Shown here in pieces: positions 1-12,086 of a stretch of DNA of 36,878 nucleotides (positions are counted from its first letter, which is position 1; every line of letters begins with the position of its first letter). The stretch comes from Zarea fungicola (taxonomy: Eukaryota; Ascomycota; Sordariomycetes; Hypocreales; Cordycipitaceae): the NCBI GenBank assembly GCA_900169235.1, contig FWCC01000444.1, forward strand, positions 1 through 36,878. The letters run 5' to 3'. The position numbers and the translations under genes are program-made. Under the pieces are notes generated by a model. That model saw only the letters and a program-made list of their open reading frames with translations. It searched no databases and was not told where the DNA came from.

Positions 1-585
1 TATATTTTTCCTATTTGTTGTTGATTTTTAATTCTAATTTGAGGTTAGGAAGGCGCGACGCGGTGGTCACGGCGGTGGGGTGGTCACCGTGGTGGGGAGC
101 ACCCACTACGCAGTGGTGGGTGCTGGCACAGGTAGTACGACTGTCCAGTGTCCACTATCCACCAACGTCCTAGCGCTGGATTCATGGTGGAAATGCTGCA
201 GATACGTCGATCCTCGCCCCAACGGACTCAACGGACTAAGTTAGCCAGCCTGCCAGCACCCGCAGCAGCCCGACAAATGCCACCTCCATCCACCACACTG
301 CAACGACGACCACGACCGACCAGCACCACACCACCATTCTTCCCCAGCTTGCGGCCACCAGCACAGCAGTCCCAAACCAGCCCTGGCCTTTTTTTCCACA
401 ACCAGAAAAGAGCCCTCATCTCGCCATCCTGTCCTTTTCATCAAACTCCCGAGGATGCTGTCGCACTGACGGACCGCCGATGGCAGCATCAGGCTTCGGC
501 TATATTTTCCCGTCTCGTCACGTCCCGTCTCTGTTGGAGTTGTAATCCCTGCTGGGGCTTCGCCGTTGGGTGAGGAGGAGGGAGG
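1..585. other. Left edge and presumed promoter/5' leader of the Zn2Cys6 gene
   Basis: No gene is supported here. The first 130 bases are GC-rich with repeated GGTGGTCAC words and a strong hairpin (98-124). The rest is CA- and CT-rich, as expected of a fungal promoter or leader. Short ORFs on both strands show no protein-like features. Confidence 0.5.
98..124. repeat. 12-bp stem hairpin with a 3-nt loop
   Basis: The arms AGCACCCACTAC and GTGGTGGGTGCT pair over 12 positions (one is a T-G wobble) around the loop GCA. Two copies of GGTGGTCAC lie just upstream. There is no following T run and no gene end, so this is not an obvious terminator. Confidence 0.6.
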
Positions 586-3318
586 ATGTTGTCACCACAA
601 GCAACCGCTGCTACCACATCCACAATGCCGTCCTCGGTGACACAGCCGCTCGGATCGCCGCAGCATAAATCACGAAAAAAGCGCTCCCCATATGTAGCCA
701 TTGCTTGGTATGTCATTATCCGATGCACATTCTACGACCTGTACTCATTTGCTAACCCGAGCGTGATAAGTGTGTATGTTACCCCCCCATTTTCACCTCG
801 TTTTCATCTCATAGGGTTGCGCCGCTCTTCGGACTACGCAGCTCGAAAATTTGTCAAGGACTAAATCGCTGACCTCATCATGTCTCGTTTATTAAAGAAC
901 TTGCAAGCAGAGGAAAACAAAATGTAGTGGTGAGCGGCCCTGTAAGCGATGCCGCGACAGCGACATCTTGTGTGTGTACGGTCGCGCGACACGCTTCGGA
1001 TCCGCGGATGAGACCTCGTAAGTCCAGCCGCAAAATTCATCAACGCCCGCCTCCCCTCTTTCGGAGATGTCGCAGAAAACTCTTCGCTTCGTTTGACTTG
1101 GTCCGCCTCCCCATCCAGCCGCCGTGCTAACGACCGGGTTAGCAAACCGAAGCGAGACACGCAAACTGCCACTACTGCCACAACGGAGTCTCAGAAAGTG
1201 CCTCGTGACCGGGACTCATTTCGAGTGAAAAAAACGCCGGCTGTCCCTGCGCGCACTCATATCAGCAATGCGGATGCCAATGCCCAGACACGGCATGGAA
1301 GCTCAGACTACTATCTGCGTTTGGCAGAGAAGCGCCTCGGGGACCTCAGCCCCGGGCCGGGTCGCTCCCTGTTTGGCAGCGGCAGGCAGCAGCAGCTCAT
1401 GATTGGCTCACACATAATGCAGCAACTCATCGACCACCGCGGCACTGGGTCTCCCGCACGCAATTTTGCTCCTTTGGATAAAGAGCTCTGGATACGCATA
1501 GTGGATATATACGAGGAAGAGGTAGCCCTCCAGTACCCCTTTCTGGACCTTGAAAATCTGCGGCTTAGAGTCAGAACAGCAGGAACACAGAGCGACAATG
1601 CCCCCATTCCCGAGGATCAGGCTGGCGTTGAGGACATCATGGCCCTCGTCTTATCTGTCGCGTCTAGCATCGTCGATCCAGGGACGCTGAGGGTAGCCAA
1701 CACTTTTGTCGAGGGTTTGTTCAGCGCTGCCATGGTGCGAACGCAACTTGGAGCCGTCAACAAGACGGATCTATCCATCATTATTCTCGCGGTACGCATT
1801 ATCTGTTACTGAACAAATCTCCGTTACTAATCATTCAATTCAAGAGCATTTTCTTCTTTCTCAACGACAAGGAAATGCTAGCGTGGAGGGCCATTGGTAA
1901 TGTCTTACGGTCACTCCATGAAATTATTTCTTCGAATACTGAGGAGGCTCCTAATCCAACCACATTAGACCAACTCAGGGATGTCGGTGAAAAGTTCTAC
2001 TGGTCTGTATATACGTTGGATCGACGATGGGGGTTTGGCACGGGCCTGCCGTTTGCAGTCCATGACTCTGATATTCACCGCCAGCCACAATTCAAGGTAG
2101 GTGCTGTGGCTATATTTGCCAACCCTTTTAGTAAAAAAAACCTAATCCCAGTTGCAGGTTGATTCACTTTCCTCGACATACTTGCGGCAAATGGTCGAAT
2201 ACAGCATCATTTCAGCAGAAGTTCGGCGATCTATCCTCCAGCCGTCAGCATCTCCGTCAGCTACAATCACAGCTTTGGCAACAACGAGAGGCTCACTCGA
2301 CTTTCAAATAACACAGTTTCAGAAAAACATTCCCAAGAGGCTCCAGTTTCTTGGACTACAAGACAAATTCGACCCCACGAAAGAAAAGCGAGGAGAGTAT
2401 AGGCTACGCCTAGTTCTCTATCTACGCTGCAACCAAATGAGAATAGTGATTCACAGAAAGTCGGCCATGTCGTCAGCAAGCGGTGCTTTTGACACGACAA
2501 CGGCCAATGTGCTGGCGGAGACGTCCCAGGATACGATCCGCATTCTGATTGCGCTCGCGCGAGAGACGGACATTTATCACGCTCAACAACGAACGTTTAA
2601 CCACTTCCTTGAAACGGCCCTGGCTTCTTTGCTGCTCCTACTCTGTTACGCTGAAGCAGAATACCGCGTGGGCTATCTGCCAGACGTCCTAGGTGCCATG
2701 GAACTGGTGCAACACTTGTCCGTGCACTCGCCCGTGACGAGGGCCCTGAAGCAGAAACTCCATCGCGTGCAAAGCATGATTAAGAGTTTCCGCATCTCCA
2801 ACCACACTTCGGCGCAGGCGTCACCGAGATCTGGATCTGTGGGCCCGGCCGACCAATTTGGCGAGGCAGGTATGGGCCGCAGCAGTCATCCTCCCAGCCG
2901 ACCCAACGAAATGGTTGGGACGCCAAACTCTTCCCAGCTGCCCATGTCGCTGGCGCCTGTCATGAATGACAATCCCGCGATCCCAGTATTCCCCCCGGCA
3001 GCTGCATTGGCGGAAATGGCCATGCAGTCGAATGAGGGGCTCGAAGGCGGCTCTGGACCTTTTACCCCTGGCAGTGGGCTGCAGCAACAGCCGTCTTTCC
3101 AACTGATAAGCCAGATGAACACACCACAGCCGTACGAAGATGGCATCTATGCGGGCGGGGGAGCAGCCAGCATGCACTCGCAGTCGGCCAGTGATTCGAC
3201 TTCGATGGTGGACTTTGTGGCGACGCACGATTTGAGCGATTTGCCGAATGATTTTTTTACGTCTCAGTTTCCTGATTTAAGCGATATTATTAAGGATTAT
3301 GATAACTTTAGGTTCTAA
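586..3318 (+). CDS. Zn2Cys6 fungal-specific transcription factor, six exons including a 3-nt microexon
   Basis: Predicted nuclear, DNA-binding transcription regulator of about 768 residues. Proposed exons are 586-707, 771-773, 898-1017, 1143-1791, 1845-2096 and 2158-3318; their sum (2307 nt) is a whole number of codons. Joined this way, residues 41-67 form a perfect Zn2Cys6 cluster, C-x2-C-x6-C-x5-C-x2-C-x6-C, containing CKQRKTKC and GERPCKRC and preceded by a basic KSRKKR stretch. The middle of the protein, roughly residues 190-480, resembles the fungal transcription-factor homology region (WIRIVDIYEEEVALQYPF; FFFLNDKEMLAWRAIG; FYWSVYTLDRRWGFGTGLP). The C-terminus is low-complexity, rich in Ser, Pro and Gln, and ends in an acidic-aromatic tail that could activate transcription. 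All introns have GT-AG ends, and intron 1 has a GCTAAC branch point. A later ATG at 625 is an alternative start. Target genes cannot be read from the sequence. The microexon is inferred, not demonstrated. Confidence 0.85.
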
Positions 3319-4366
3319 TCGAATAGGAAAAGTTGGGGTTTGTTGAGGTTATGTTTTTTGCAATTGATCTTTTTTGTACCATTAAATCAATCATGGGTTA
3401 AATTTGTTGGGATGGGATATATCTTGACGGCTATTTATTTCGTTCACGGGTGGCATTTGTTGCAGAGTTGTGTTTACATTGTTTGCATTTATCTACAGTG
3501 CATGTGAATGAAATATACACCAGGCTTGGTAGCGAAAGAATTTGCCCGTTTCTGGGGTCTATTGAAAACCTACAGCAAAGTACAATGTTGTTCTAATTTA
3601 TTTTTCCGCATTGCATGCTTGTGATGACATCTGTCCTTGGTACCTGGGGATAGCCAGGTAAGAGAAGGGCAAAGTTCCCACGCCGCCTGTGTGAGGGTGG
3701 CTTTTTGGGGCTCCCCATATCGACCGAGAAGGTCTTTTTGTTTTTTTTGCTGTTCAATGCAGCAGTACAATTTGCTACTGATTTACAGTGCATGCAGCGA
3801 CGGCCAACACCAGTTTACGCCGCCCAACACCGTGTAACTACCCCGAGTACAGGTGGCTGAGAATGAGAGTAGAAGTAAGCCTCCGATATTACCCTGTAGA
3901 ACGGGCCAGTCGGACTTGATAACACAGTAACGTATCCTTATTATCCAGTAATATGAAACAGTAGACGCACAATATTTACAAGCATTAGCGGAAGCATCCG
4001 ATTCATCCAATAGCAATGTCGTAATTAGGCATAACTTGATAGCTTTGCACATAGTTGGTAAATCTTGCTCCGACTGCCCCGCCAATCGAACGACTCATAC
4101 GTTGGCAATAGTCTCCGGCTCCGGCGCGCAGCAGCCGACCACATGAAAAATTAAAGCTGTATAGGTAGGAAGCTACTCTGCCTCCAAGGTTTCTTGGCAG
4201 TCATCGAAATTGTCTTGTTTCCATCCATCCATCCAACCTTGCAAAAAGTTTTTACACTCGCAAGCCTCAAAAATCAGAGGATAAGGCTTCTTCTTCTTCT
4301 TCTCGAGTTACACATTTTTTCTTGTTTTATTTATCAGCATCTGTATACCCTTTTTTTTATTGCACA
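3319..4366. other. Intergenic: 3' end of the Zn2Cys6 gene and promoter/leader of ARO3
   Basis: No coding region is supported. The right end has a CCAAT box (4082-4086), a near-consensus Cpc1/Gcn4 site (4091-4097), a CTTCTTCTTCTTCTC pyrimidine tract near 4290, and a T-rich stretch just before the ARO3 start. Confidence 0.5.
4091..4097. promoter_or_regulatory. Candidate Cpc1/Gcn4 box upstream of ARO3
   Basis: CGACTCA differs at one base from the palindromic general amino-acid control site TGACTCA. It lies about 270 bp upstream of the ARO3 start, beside a CCAAT box. Yeast ARO3 is a Gcn4 target, so the placement makes sense, but a 6-of-7 match occurs often by chance. Confidence 0.3.
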
Positions 4367-5745
<1,379 letters not shown>

Positions 5746-6362
5746 TTTTTTTTCTTTTCCTTGTTCTTGTTCTTAATTCTTTTTAAATCGTATTTCATGA
5801 CTGATGTAGAGGGTTGGCAAGAGATCTCGGCAAAGACATGCTGCTGGAAGTGCCAGAAAAGTTTCCTTGGTTCATTAAAAATTCGGATTTTGGCAAAAGA
5901 ATCGTGCAAATCCCATCCCATTGCGAGTATAAGATGTATTCGTTCAAGAAAAAAAAAAATCTCACATTATTTTTTTGTTCGAGATACCCTGTGAATGTTC
6001 CATTAGTAGTAGCCTCCTGATGAGAAGGTTTGTCAAAGCCGACCTGTGGGCCAATGGAGAGGCGCCATGCAACACCCTGAGCCATCTCAGCAAACAGGAT
6101 CCAAAAAGTCCCTTGCTGCCACATCCCCTTCTCTTCCATTAACGCAATCCTCATCATCACACGCGGCATTGATCTCCAACAATCAAAGAAGCTGCAATTT
6201 AATTCGAAGCCGCACGTTTCCAGTCACTCTCGCGAATCATTACGAATTTCCAGTTATTCGAACATCACGATACAAAGCCGAGATTAAGGCGTACCACGCG
6301 CAGGTCCCTGCCCGTTCTTCTGCACATCTTCCAAAAACTGCGCACACACAACAAACGCGGCC
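5746..6362. other. Intergenic: ARO3 3' region and promoter of the C2H2 gene
   Basis: No gene is supported. T-rich stretches follow the ARO3 stop, and CA-rich DNA precedes the next start. An open frame across 6046-6681 overlaps the C2H2 gene in another frame and is a composition shadow. Confidence 0.45.
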
Positions 6363-7729
6363 ATGGCCCGCAGCTACTCACCACCAGAGTCGCCTCTGTC
6401 CTCGGTGCGGTCCTCGGACCACTCCGATGACGAGGGCCGTGAGGTTGATGATGCGGCCGCCACCTCGCGGCCTTCGAAGCGCCTCAAGCTCGAGGTCGGA
6501 TCGCGGGCGTCGCGCGCCTCCTCGACGGCCGTCCACGACGCCGAGCCCGAGCAGGAACACGCCCTCCCGGAGCCGGACGCCCTCGAGGGCATGTCGGACG
6601 TCTCGTCGGACACGTCGGGCGACATACCCAGCTCGCCCATCAACGCGCGCCTCGACGAGGAGGACTTCCAGGACCAGGTGAGCGCGTGCGACTGGGACGG
6701 GTGCGAGGCGGGCGATCAGGGCAACATGGACCGGCTGGTCGAGCACATTCACAACTCGCACATTGAGAACCGGCAGAAGAAGTACACGTGCGAGTGGAAG
6801 AGCTGCAGCCGCAAGGGCCTGCCGCACGCCAGCGGCTATGCGCTCAAGGCTCACATGCGCAGCCACACGCGAGAGAAGCCATTCTACTGCTACCTACCTG
6901 GTGAGATTCCTGTTCTTCCTTCTGTCCTTCCTTCTGCCTCTCCTTTTTTTTTTTTTTTTTTTNNCCTCTCCTTTTTTTTTTTTTTTTGACTTCTATTTAA
7001 TTGACACGCTGGCGGGAAAAAACGTCATCATTGCGTTGACTAACGGAAATTTCTTCTTTTACAGAATGCGACCGATCATTTACTAGATCAGACGCCCTTG
7101 CCAAACATATGCGCACCGTCCACGAAACCGAGGCCCTTCGCCCGTCGGACCCCGTCCCCAAGTCGATGCAGGCTGGCCCGCCGAGCAAGTCGAGCAAGCT
7201 GAAAATCATCATCAAGACGCCGCAGTCACACGGCAACGGCGGCGCCGACGACGAATCGGGCCATGGCGAGGACGGGCACTCGGACTACTTTACGGCGCTC
7301 ACGAGCGAGCTCTTCACCGCCGACGAGCTGGCGTTTTCCGTGGACAAGCTGTACCGCAAGTGCTTCTGGGAGGCCAAGTGGGCGGACGAGGTGGGCGAGA
7401 CGCTGAAGCGCGAGTGCAAGGAGTGGGAGGACGTGTACTACAAGGAGTGGCTGGAGAAGGAGACGCTGCTGTCGCAGGTGATTCAGAGCGAAGTCGACTG
7501 GCATGAGCGTCGGCAGGCCGTGCTGGCTGGGTCGGCGGATATTGCGCACATCAACAACGGGACGTCGGCGGTCGTGACGTCAAAGGAAGGGGAGATGGGG
7601 ACTGTGGAGGAGACCAAGAGAAAAACGTCTGCCGAGAGAGAGAATGGCGTCAAGGAAAAGAGCCCCAATGAAAAGGCTGATACCGTCGAGCCCGCGACGA
7701 CGACCACCACCGAGGTTGCGGTGGCGTAG
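6363..7729 (+). CDS. C2H2 zinc-finger protein, possible INO80 complex subunit (Iec1-like)
   Basis: Two exons, 6363-6900 and 7065-7729, give 400 residues. After an acidic, Ser-rich N-terminus come three C2H2 fingers of the C-x4-C type between about residues 105 and 195: one starting CDWDGC, one starting CEWKSC, and a third (CYLPECDRSFTRSDALAKH) split by the intron after the first base of a Glu codon. The linker HTREKPFYC is the usual inter-finger linker. The C-terminal half has a charged, Trp-rich helical region (CFWEAKWADEVGETLKRECK) and a low-complexity tail. The finger arrangement resembles YY1-like proteins, and in fission yeast the INO80 remodeller subunit Iec1 is of that kind; this assignment is by memory of the family and is tentative. 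The start GCGGCCATGG is a strong initiation context. The intron contains two undetermined bases. Confidence 0.82.
6943..6986. repeat. Poly-T tracts with two undetermined bases inside an intron
   Basis: Two long T runs flank NN at 6963-6964 in the intron of the C2H2 gene. The N bases probably mark an uncertain homopolymer length, so the intron length is approximate. Coding sequence is not affected. Confidence 0.9.
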
Positions 7730-8720
7730 GAGCCTGCCACCTCGCTGCAAGCACAGCCAAATTACCTTGCGCAGTCTCTTCCAGTTGGTCTTTGCCGGCT
7801 GAGTGTATAGATGAGCGCTTTGGATCGCAGAACATGATGATGAAAGGACGGATGGTTGAATGAGCTGGGGAGGGGAGGGGGGTAAACAATGTAGAGTATA
7901 CACAAGGGGATACAACAAGACAAAAAAGAGGCACAGAAAAGAACCAATGATAGCCGTGAGTTTTTTCTTTTTCTTTATTATCATTATTATTATTGCTCTT
8001 TCTTTGGACTTTTATCTGGGAGTACTGGCATCAAATGAATTTCTTCGTTTTATTCCTGTTATCTTGTTCTAGCTCGTGTACAGTAGACGGTAACTTTACA
8101 ATCTAAAGCTACGTGATTAATACAACCAAAAATCGATTTTACACAATATTTGTATCGCGAGTATTTTTCGCATCTTGTATCCCAAGTCCAGTAGATCCGT
8201 CTCCGACATGGGCATTATCAGGTCCACCACACCAGCAGCCTGTCAGGCCAGTGGGCCGCCGACTTCGCAACGGCGGGGGACGGCTTGCATTTCTAATCGC
8301 ATGCCCGTCATTGTGGCGGCCACAAGCCAAAGCGCGGGGCTTTTTTTTCTGGTTCCGTCAACTTGCTGGAAAACCGCCACTGAAAAACCACATGCATTTC
8401 TCAGTCTACAATATTTTCTTTTCCACTCCTCCCACTCCTCCCTCGAGAAGATATATCATTATTAATTAAGAGGCGCCAATATTTGACGCTCACTCAACGA
8501 CGCACTCCTCCTCCAACCCGCTGTCGCCATATCCCGGTTTCGACATCCGATTTCCCGATCCCCCAAGACGCACCCTTCCGGGACCAAGTGCCGAACCGCC
8601 GACCGTGATCCCAACGTTTCATTACACACAATTTAAACCAAAGACTACAAAGACGACGATTAATTCCACGGCCAAAGTAAAGCAGCCAAAGTCGCCGCAC
8701 GGCGCACACACCCACCCATT
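7730..8720. other. Intergenic between the C2H2 gene and NAR1
   Basis: No gene is supported. T-rich and A-rich stretches around 7960-8060 fit a 3' region. The last 250 bases are C-rich and A-rich with few G, typical of a leader before a fungal start codon. Confidence 0.45.
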
Positions 8721-10568
8721 ATGAGCGCCATCCTGTCCACCGAAGACCTCAACGACTTCATCGCGCCGGGTGTCGCATGCATCAAACCAATCGAAACCCT
8801 CCCGCCCTCCTCCTCTGACGAGCCAACCACTCTCGAGACCGAGGTCATCCTCGACGGCGACCACCGCTCCGCCTCCGCCATCCAGCACCCGCCCGCACAA
8901 ATCTCCCTCACAGACTGCCTCGCCTGCTCCGGCTGCGTCACCTCTGCCGAGGCGGTGCTGGTGTCGCTGCAGTCCCACGCCGAGGTCCTCGCCACCCTCG
9001 ACGCCGCACCTACCCTGCGCATCACCGCCGATCCAACGTTGGCGGCGACGGGCAAATACAGAGTTGAAGGGCTGGAGAATGAAGACGCCAAGCTGCTCGT
9101 CGCGAGCGTCAGCCCGCAGACGAGGGCCAACCTGGCCGCCGCCTGCGGTCCCGGCGTCACAGAGGCCCAAGCAGGCGCCATGCTCGAGACACTACTCCTC
9201 GCGGCGACACAGGGAGACGTCGGTGCAGAACATGGTTCCCTCGCGGCGGGCGGTAAACATGGAAACGGGTTTCAGTGGGTGGTGGACACAAACACGGCGC
9301 GGGAGATGACGCATGTCCTCAGCGCGCAGGAAGTATTCCGCGATGCTACTGCTTCTACTTCTGATTCTGCCTCTCATCGACAAACCCCCACCCCCACGAA
9401 GCCGATTCTCGCCTCGTCGTGCCCTGGATGGGTCTGCTACGCCGAAAAGACGCACCCCCACGTCCTGCCGCACCTGTCAAGGGTCAAGTCCCCGCAGGCC
9501 CTCATGGGCACGCTCCTCAAGACCGCCCTCAGCCGTGCGCTGGGCATCCCGCCGGCCCGCATCTGGCACCTCGCCATCATGCCGTGCTTTGACAAGAAGC
9601 TCGAGGCCAGCCGCGAGGAGCTCACCGACGAGGTCTGGGCCGGCTCCGGCCTGCCCGGCCGCGGCGTCCGCGACGTCGACTGCGTCATCACAAGCAAGGA
9701 GGTTCTCATGCTCGCCGAGAGCAGGGGCATCGATTTCTTGAAGCTATCACCCGGTAATGGGCCGACGACTATGGAGCCCTTTCCTGATCCCATGTTACAA
9801 AAGTTTCTATTCCGCAACCATTCTACAAGGACGTCATTGTCCTCCTCCTCCTCCTCCCTATCCTCTTCCAAGACCCCCGTGGCAGCTGGCTCGTCCGGCG
9901 GTCTTCTCTATCACATATTACAAAGCAGGGCGGCACAGACGCCTGGCGCTGAGATCCAAGTCATCAAGGGCCGCAACTCCGACGTTGTCGAGTATCTGGT
10001 CGCCGTCAATGGCGAGCCCGTGTTCAAAGCCGCACGGTACTACGGCTTCCGAAATATCCAAAACCTGGTCCGCCGTCTCAAGCCCGCGCGCCCGTCCAAG
10101 ATGCCCGGCGGCCGACCATTCGGAAGCTCGCGCCGCCCCACGGCCGGAAACAAGTCGGCGTCGCTCGAATACAGCTATGTCGAGGTCATGGCCTGCCCGG
10201 GCGGCTGCACCAACGGCGGCGGGCAGATCAAGGTGGACGACGCCGTCGTGGTGGAGCGCAGGAATCTGTCCGGCAAGGCAGGCCCCCAGGAGCAAAAGGA
10301 ATGGCTGGCTGAGGTCGACGAGGCCTACTTTTCGGGCGACGAGGCGGCTCCGGCGGCTCTCCAAGACGGTCCGGTGGCGAGCGATGTTGTGCTCGGCATC
10401 TCACACGCATATATAAATGATACCCTGGCATATTGGTCCGACATGACCGGCATTGGTTTACATAGACTTGCATTCACAACGTACCGCGAGGTCATAAGCG
10501 ACGTTGGAAAGGCCACGGAAGGCGAGCGGGTGATTCAGCTCGCGGGCAAGATTGGCGGTGGATGGTGA
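8721..10568 (+). CDS. NAR1: Cytosolic Fe-S cluster assembly factor NAR1 (iron-only hydrogenase-like)
   Basis: Intronless, 615 residues. Nar1 works late in cytosolic iron-sulfur assembly, linking the scaffold complex to the Cia1-Cia2-Met18 targeting complex; it carries two Fe-S clusters but is not a hydrogenase. All eight conserved ligand cysteines are visible: C20 (IAPGVACIKPIE) with C66, C69 and C72 (DCLACSGC) for the N-terminal cluster, and C234 (SSCPGW), C289 (MPCFDKK), C492 and C496 (ACPGGC) for the second. The protein is longer than yeast Nar1 (491) because of low-complexity insertions, for example a Ser/Thr/Pro stretch near residue 212-230 and a Ser run near residue 374. The C-terminus ends in GGGW, consistent with the C-terminal tryptophan used as a CIA targeting signal. 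It is convergent with the SUZ gene, 76 bp stop to stop. Confidence 0.95.
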   Translation: MSAILSTEDLNDFIAPGVACIKPIETLPPSSSDEPTTLETEVILDGDHRSASAIQHPPAQISLTDCLACSGCVTSAEAVLVSLQSHAEVLATLDAAPTLRITADPTLAATGKYRVEGLENEDAKLLVASVSPQTRANLAAACGPGVTEAQAGAMLETLLLAATQGDVGAEHGSLAAGGKHGNGFQWVVDTNTAREMTHVLSAQEVFRDATASTSDSASHRQTPTPTKPILASSCPGWVCYAEKTHPHVLPHLSRVKSPQALMGTLLKTALSRALGIPPARIWHLAIMPCFDKKLEASREELTDEVWAGSGLPGRGVRDVDCVITSKEVLMLAESRGIDFLKLSPGNGPTTMEPFPDPMLQKFLFRNHSTRTSLSSSSSSLSSSKTPVAAGSSGGLLYHILQSRAAQTPGAEIQVIKGRNSDVVEYLVAVNGEPVFKAARYYGFRNIQNLVRRLKPARPSKMPGGRPFGSSRRPTAGNKSASLEYSYVEVMACPGGCTNGGGQIKVDDAVVVERRNLSGKAGPQEQKEWLAEVDEAYFSGDEAAPAALQDGPVASDVVLGISHAYINDTLAYWSDMTGIGLHRLAFTTYREVISDVGKATEGERVIQLAGKIGGGW

Positions 10569-10644
10569 GAAAGGAATGCAAAAACCCATATATAGCATAC
10601 ATAGGCATAGATGTGAGCTTGTTTTCACAGGAAAGAAAAAAAAA

Positions 10645-11512
10645 TCAAGCTTCTTTCGCGCCCCGGCGCACAAATCCAAACCCTCCCCTCCCAGACCCAT
10701 CCGGTCCGCGTGGTGCTCGTATCGGTGCGCCTTGGTCCTGGTTTTGCAGCCTTGTGTTGTTGCTGCTGGTGTTTTCCTCTCGCCTCTGAACTCCCGAGTC
10801 GGGCTTGACCGAGTAGTTGGGATCGTACAACTTGCTGGAACTCGGCTGCTGCGGTGCGCGACGAGAGTCGAACTGAGGCCGAGCATTATCCGTGCCTCTT
10901 CCGCCGCGGCCACGGCCTCTTCCCTGCTGCTGCGACCTTGAATCCTGTCGGGGCGGTGTCGTTGTGCCATTGCCTGGTGACGATCCGCGGGAGGAGGGTG
11001 CGGACTCTCCAAAAATCTTGGCCCGCGCTTCGTCATACTTGCGCTGCTTTTCGTCACGCTCGCGCTTCTGCTTGGCTCTTAGCTGCTCGGGACTGAGCTG
11101 TACATCCTTCTTGCCGTCGTCATCGTCGTTGAGACTGAGCTGTCCTAAGGCACCTGAAGCGTCACCACGCTTAGCAATGACGGGCTTTCTGCTCAACACC
11201 TTGACCTGCGGCTTGAATGTTGCAGCCAGTGGAACGGTACTGCTAGCAGCGATGTAGTGGAATGTGTCGTTTGATTCGCTGTTTTGGTTTTTTCGTGGTT
11301 AGCGGTTCGATCAGCATCTTCTTCCGGGTCCGAAGAGCCACTTACGCTGACTCCCAAAGTTTACGGTTAGTCTCTGTATGTTCGGCCAGGCGCTCCGACT
11401 TTGTCAAGATGGGCGGAGGGGTGGGGTTGGCAGCCTCTTCCTTGGCAGCAATGTCGGCCTGAGATTCCCAATCGTCATCCCAGGCATCTGGAACAACGGT
11501 CTTCTTGCCCAT
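10645..11512 (-). CDS. SUZ / SUZ-C domain RNA-binding protein
   Basis: Two exons, 11346-11512 and 10645-11278, joined through a 67-nt intron, give 266 residues. The acidic, Trp-rich start (VVPDAWDDDWE) is followed by a SUZ-like region at about residues 80-152, including SPEQLRAKQKRERDEKQRK and ending ARAKIFGE. A Gly/Arg-rich segment (QGRGRGRGGRG, 174-184) comes next, and a C-terminal SUZ-C-like motif (PIRAPRGPDG, then GFGFVRRG) closes the protein. SUZ domains bind RNA and sit in proteins tied to translation or mRNA granules; the RGG segment agrees with RNA binding. The specific role here is unknown. The start follows a CT-poor leader and gives a conserved-looking N-terminus. It is divergent from the next gene on the right. 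Confidence 0.88.
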
Positions 11513-12086
11513 GGTGTAGTGGGTTATGGCTCAAATTGAGCTTTTCGGCGCAGGAAAATGCTGAAAATGGATGGCTTATTCTGATTGAGAAGCAATCGGT
11601 TCCATTTACCGACCCAAATCAACCGCAGGATCGCAACCAAAAAGAGGAAGAAAAAATGGTTGAAAAACCGTTATGGGTCTCGCACACTCAAGGGCAGAGA
11701 CTCGTCCGGCGTCAACGCATGAATAGTGATGCTAAATCGGGGCCACAGGTGTCAAGTGTAGAGTCCCGAGGCATGGAATGCTTGGACAGGAGGGAGATGG
11801 CCTGGGCGATGGGAATTTCGATGAACATGAATATGTTGTTGATGGCGGGGTTTTTTGTGTGCGCTGTGCTGGCGGCTCACTTTCGAAGCCCAAGCTGTCA
11901 TCAGTCGGAAGAGGGACCAGCTGGTGGGTCGGAGCCCACGCCGACAGTCACACTGGACACAAGCAAGCAGCACCACTTGCGCTGAGCATCCGAACAGAGT
12001 ACATTCCTGGCAGACGGCATCTAAAGATATCATTTGAAGGGAATCTATTCCATTCATCTCTCAGCAATAAGTCAACGCTATCCCCC
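11513..12086. other. Divergent promoter region between the SUZ gene and a small gene
   Basis: No gene is supported. An open frame running 11778-12086 leads into the small gene on the right in the same frame, but its sequence is not protein-like and lacks a good upstream start, so I treat it as leader. Confidence 0.4.
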
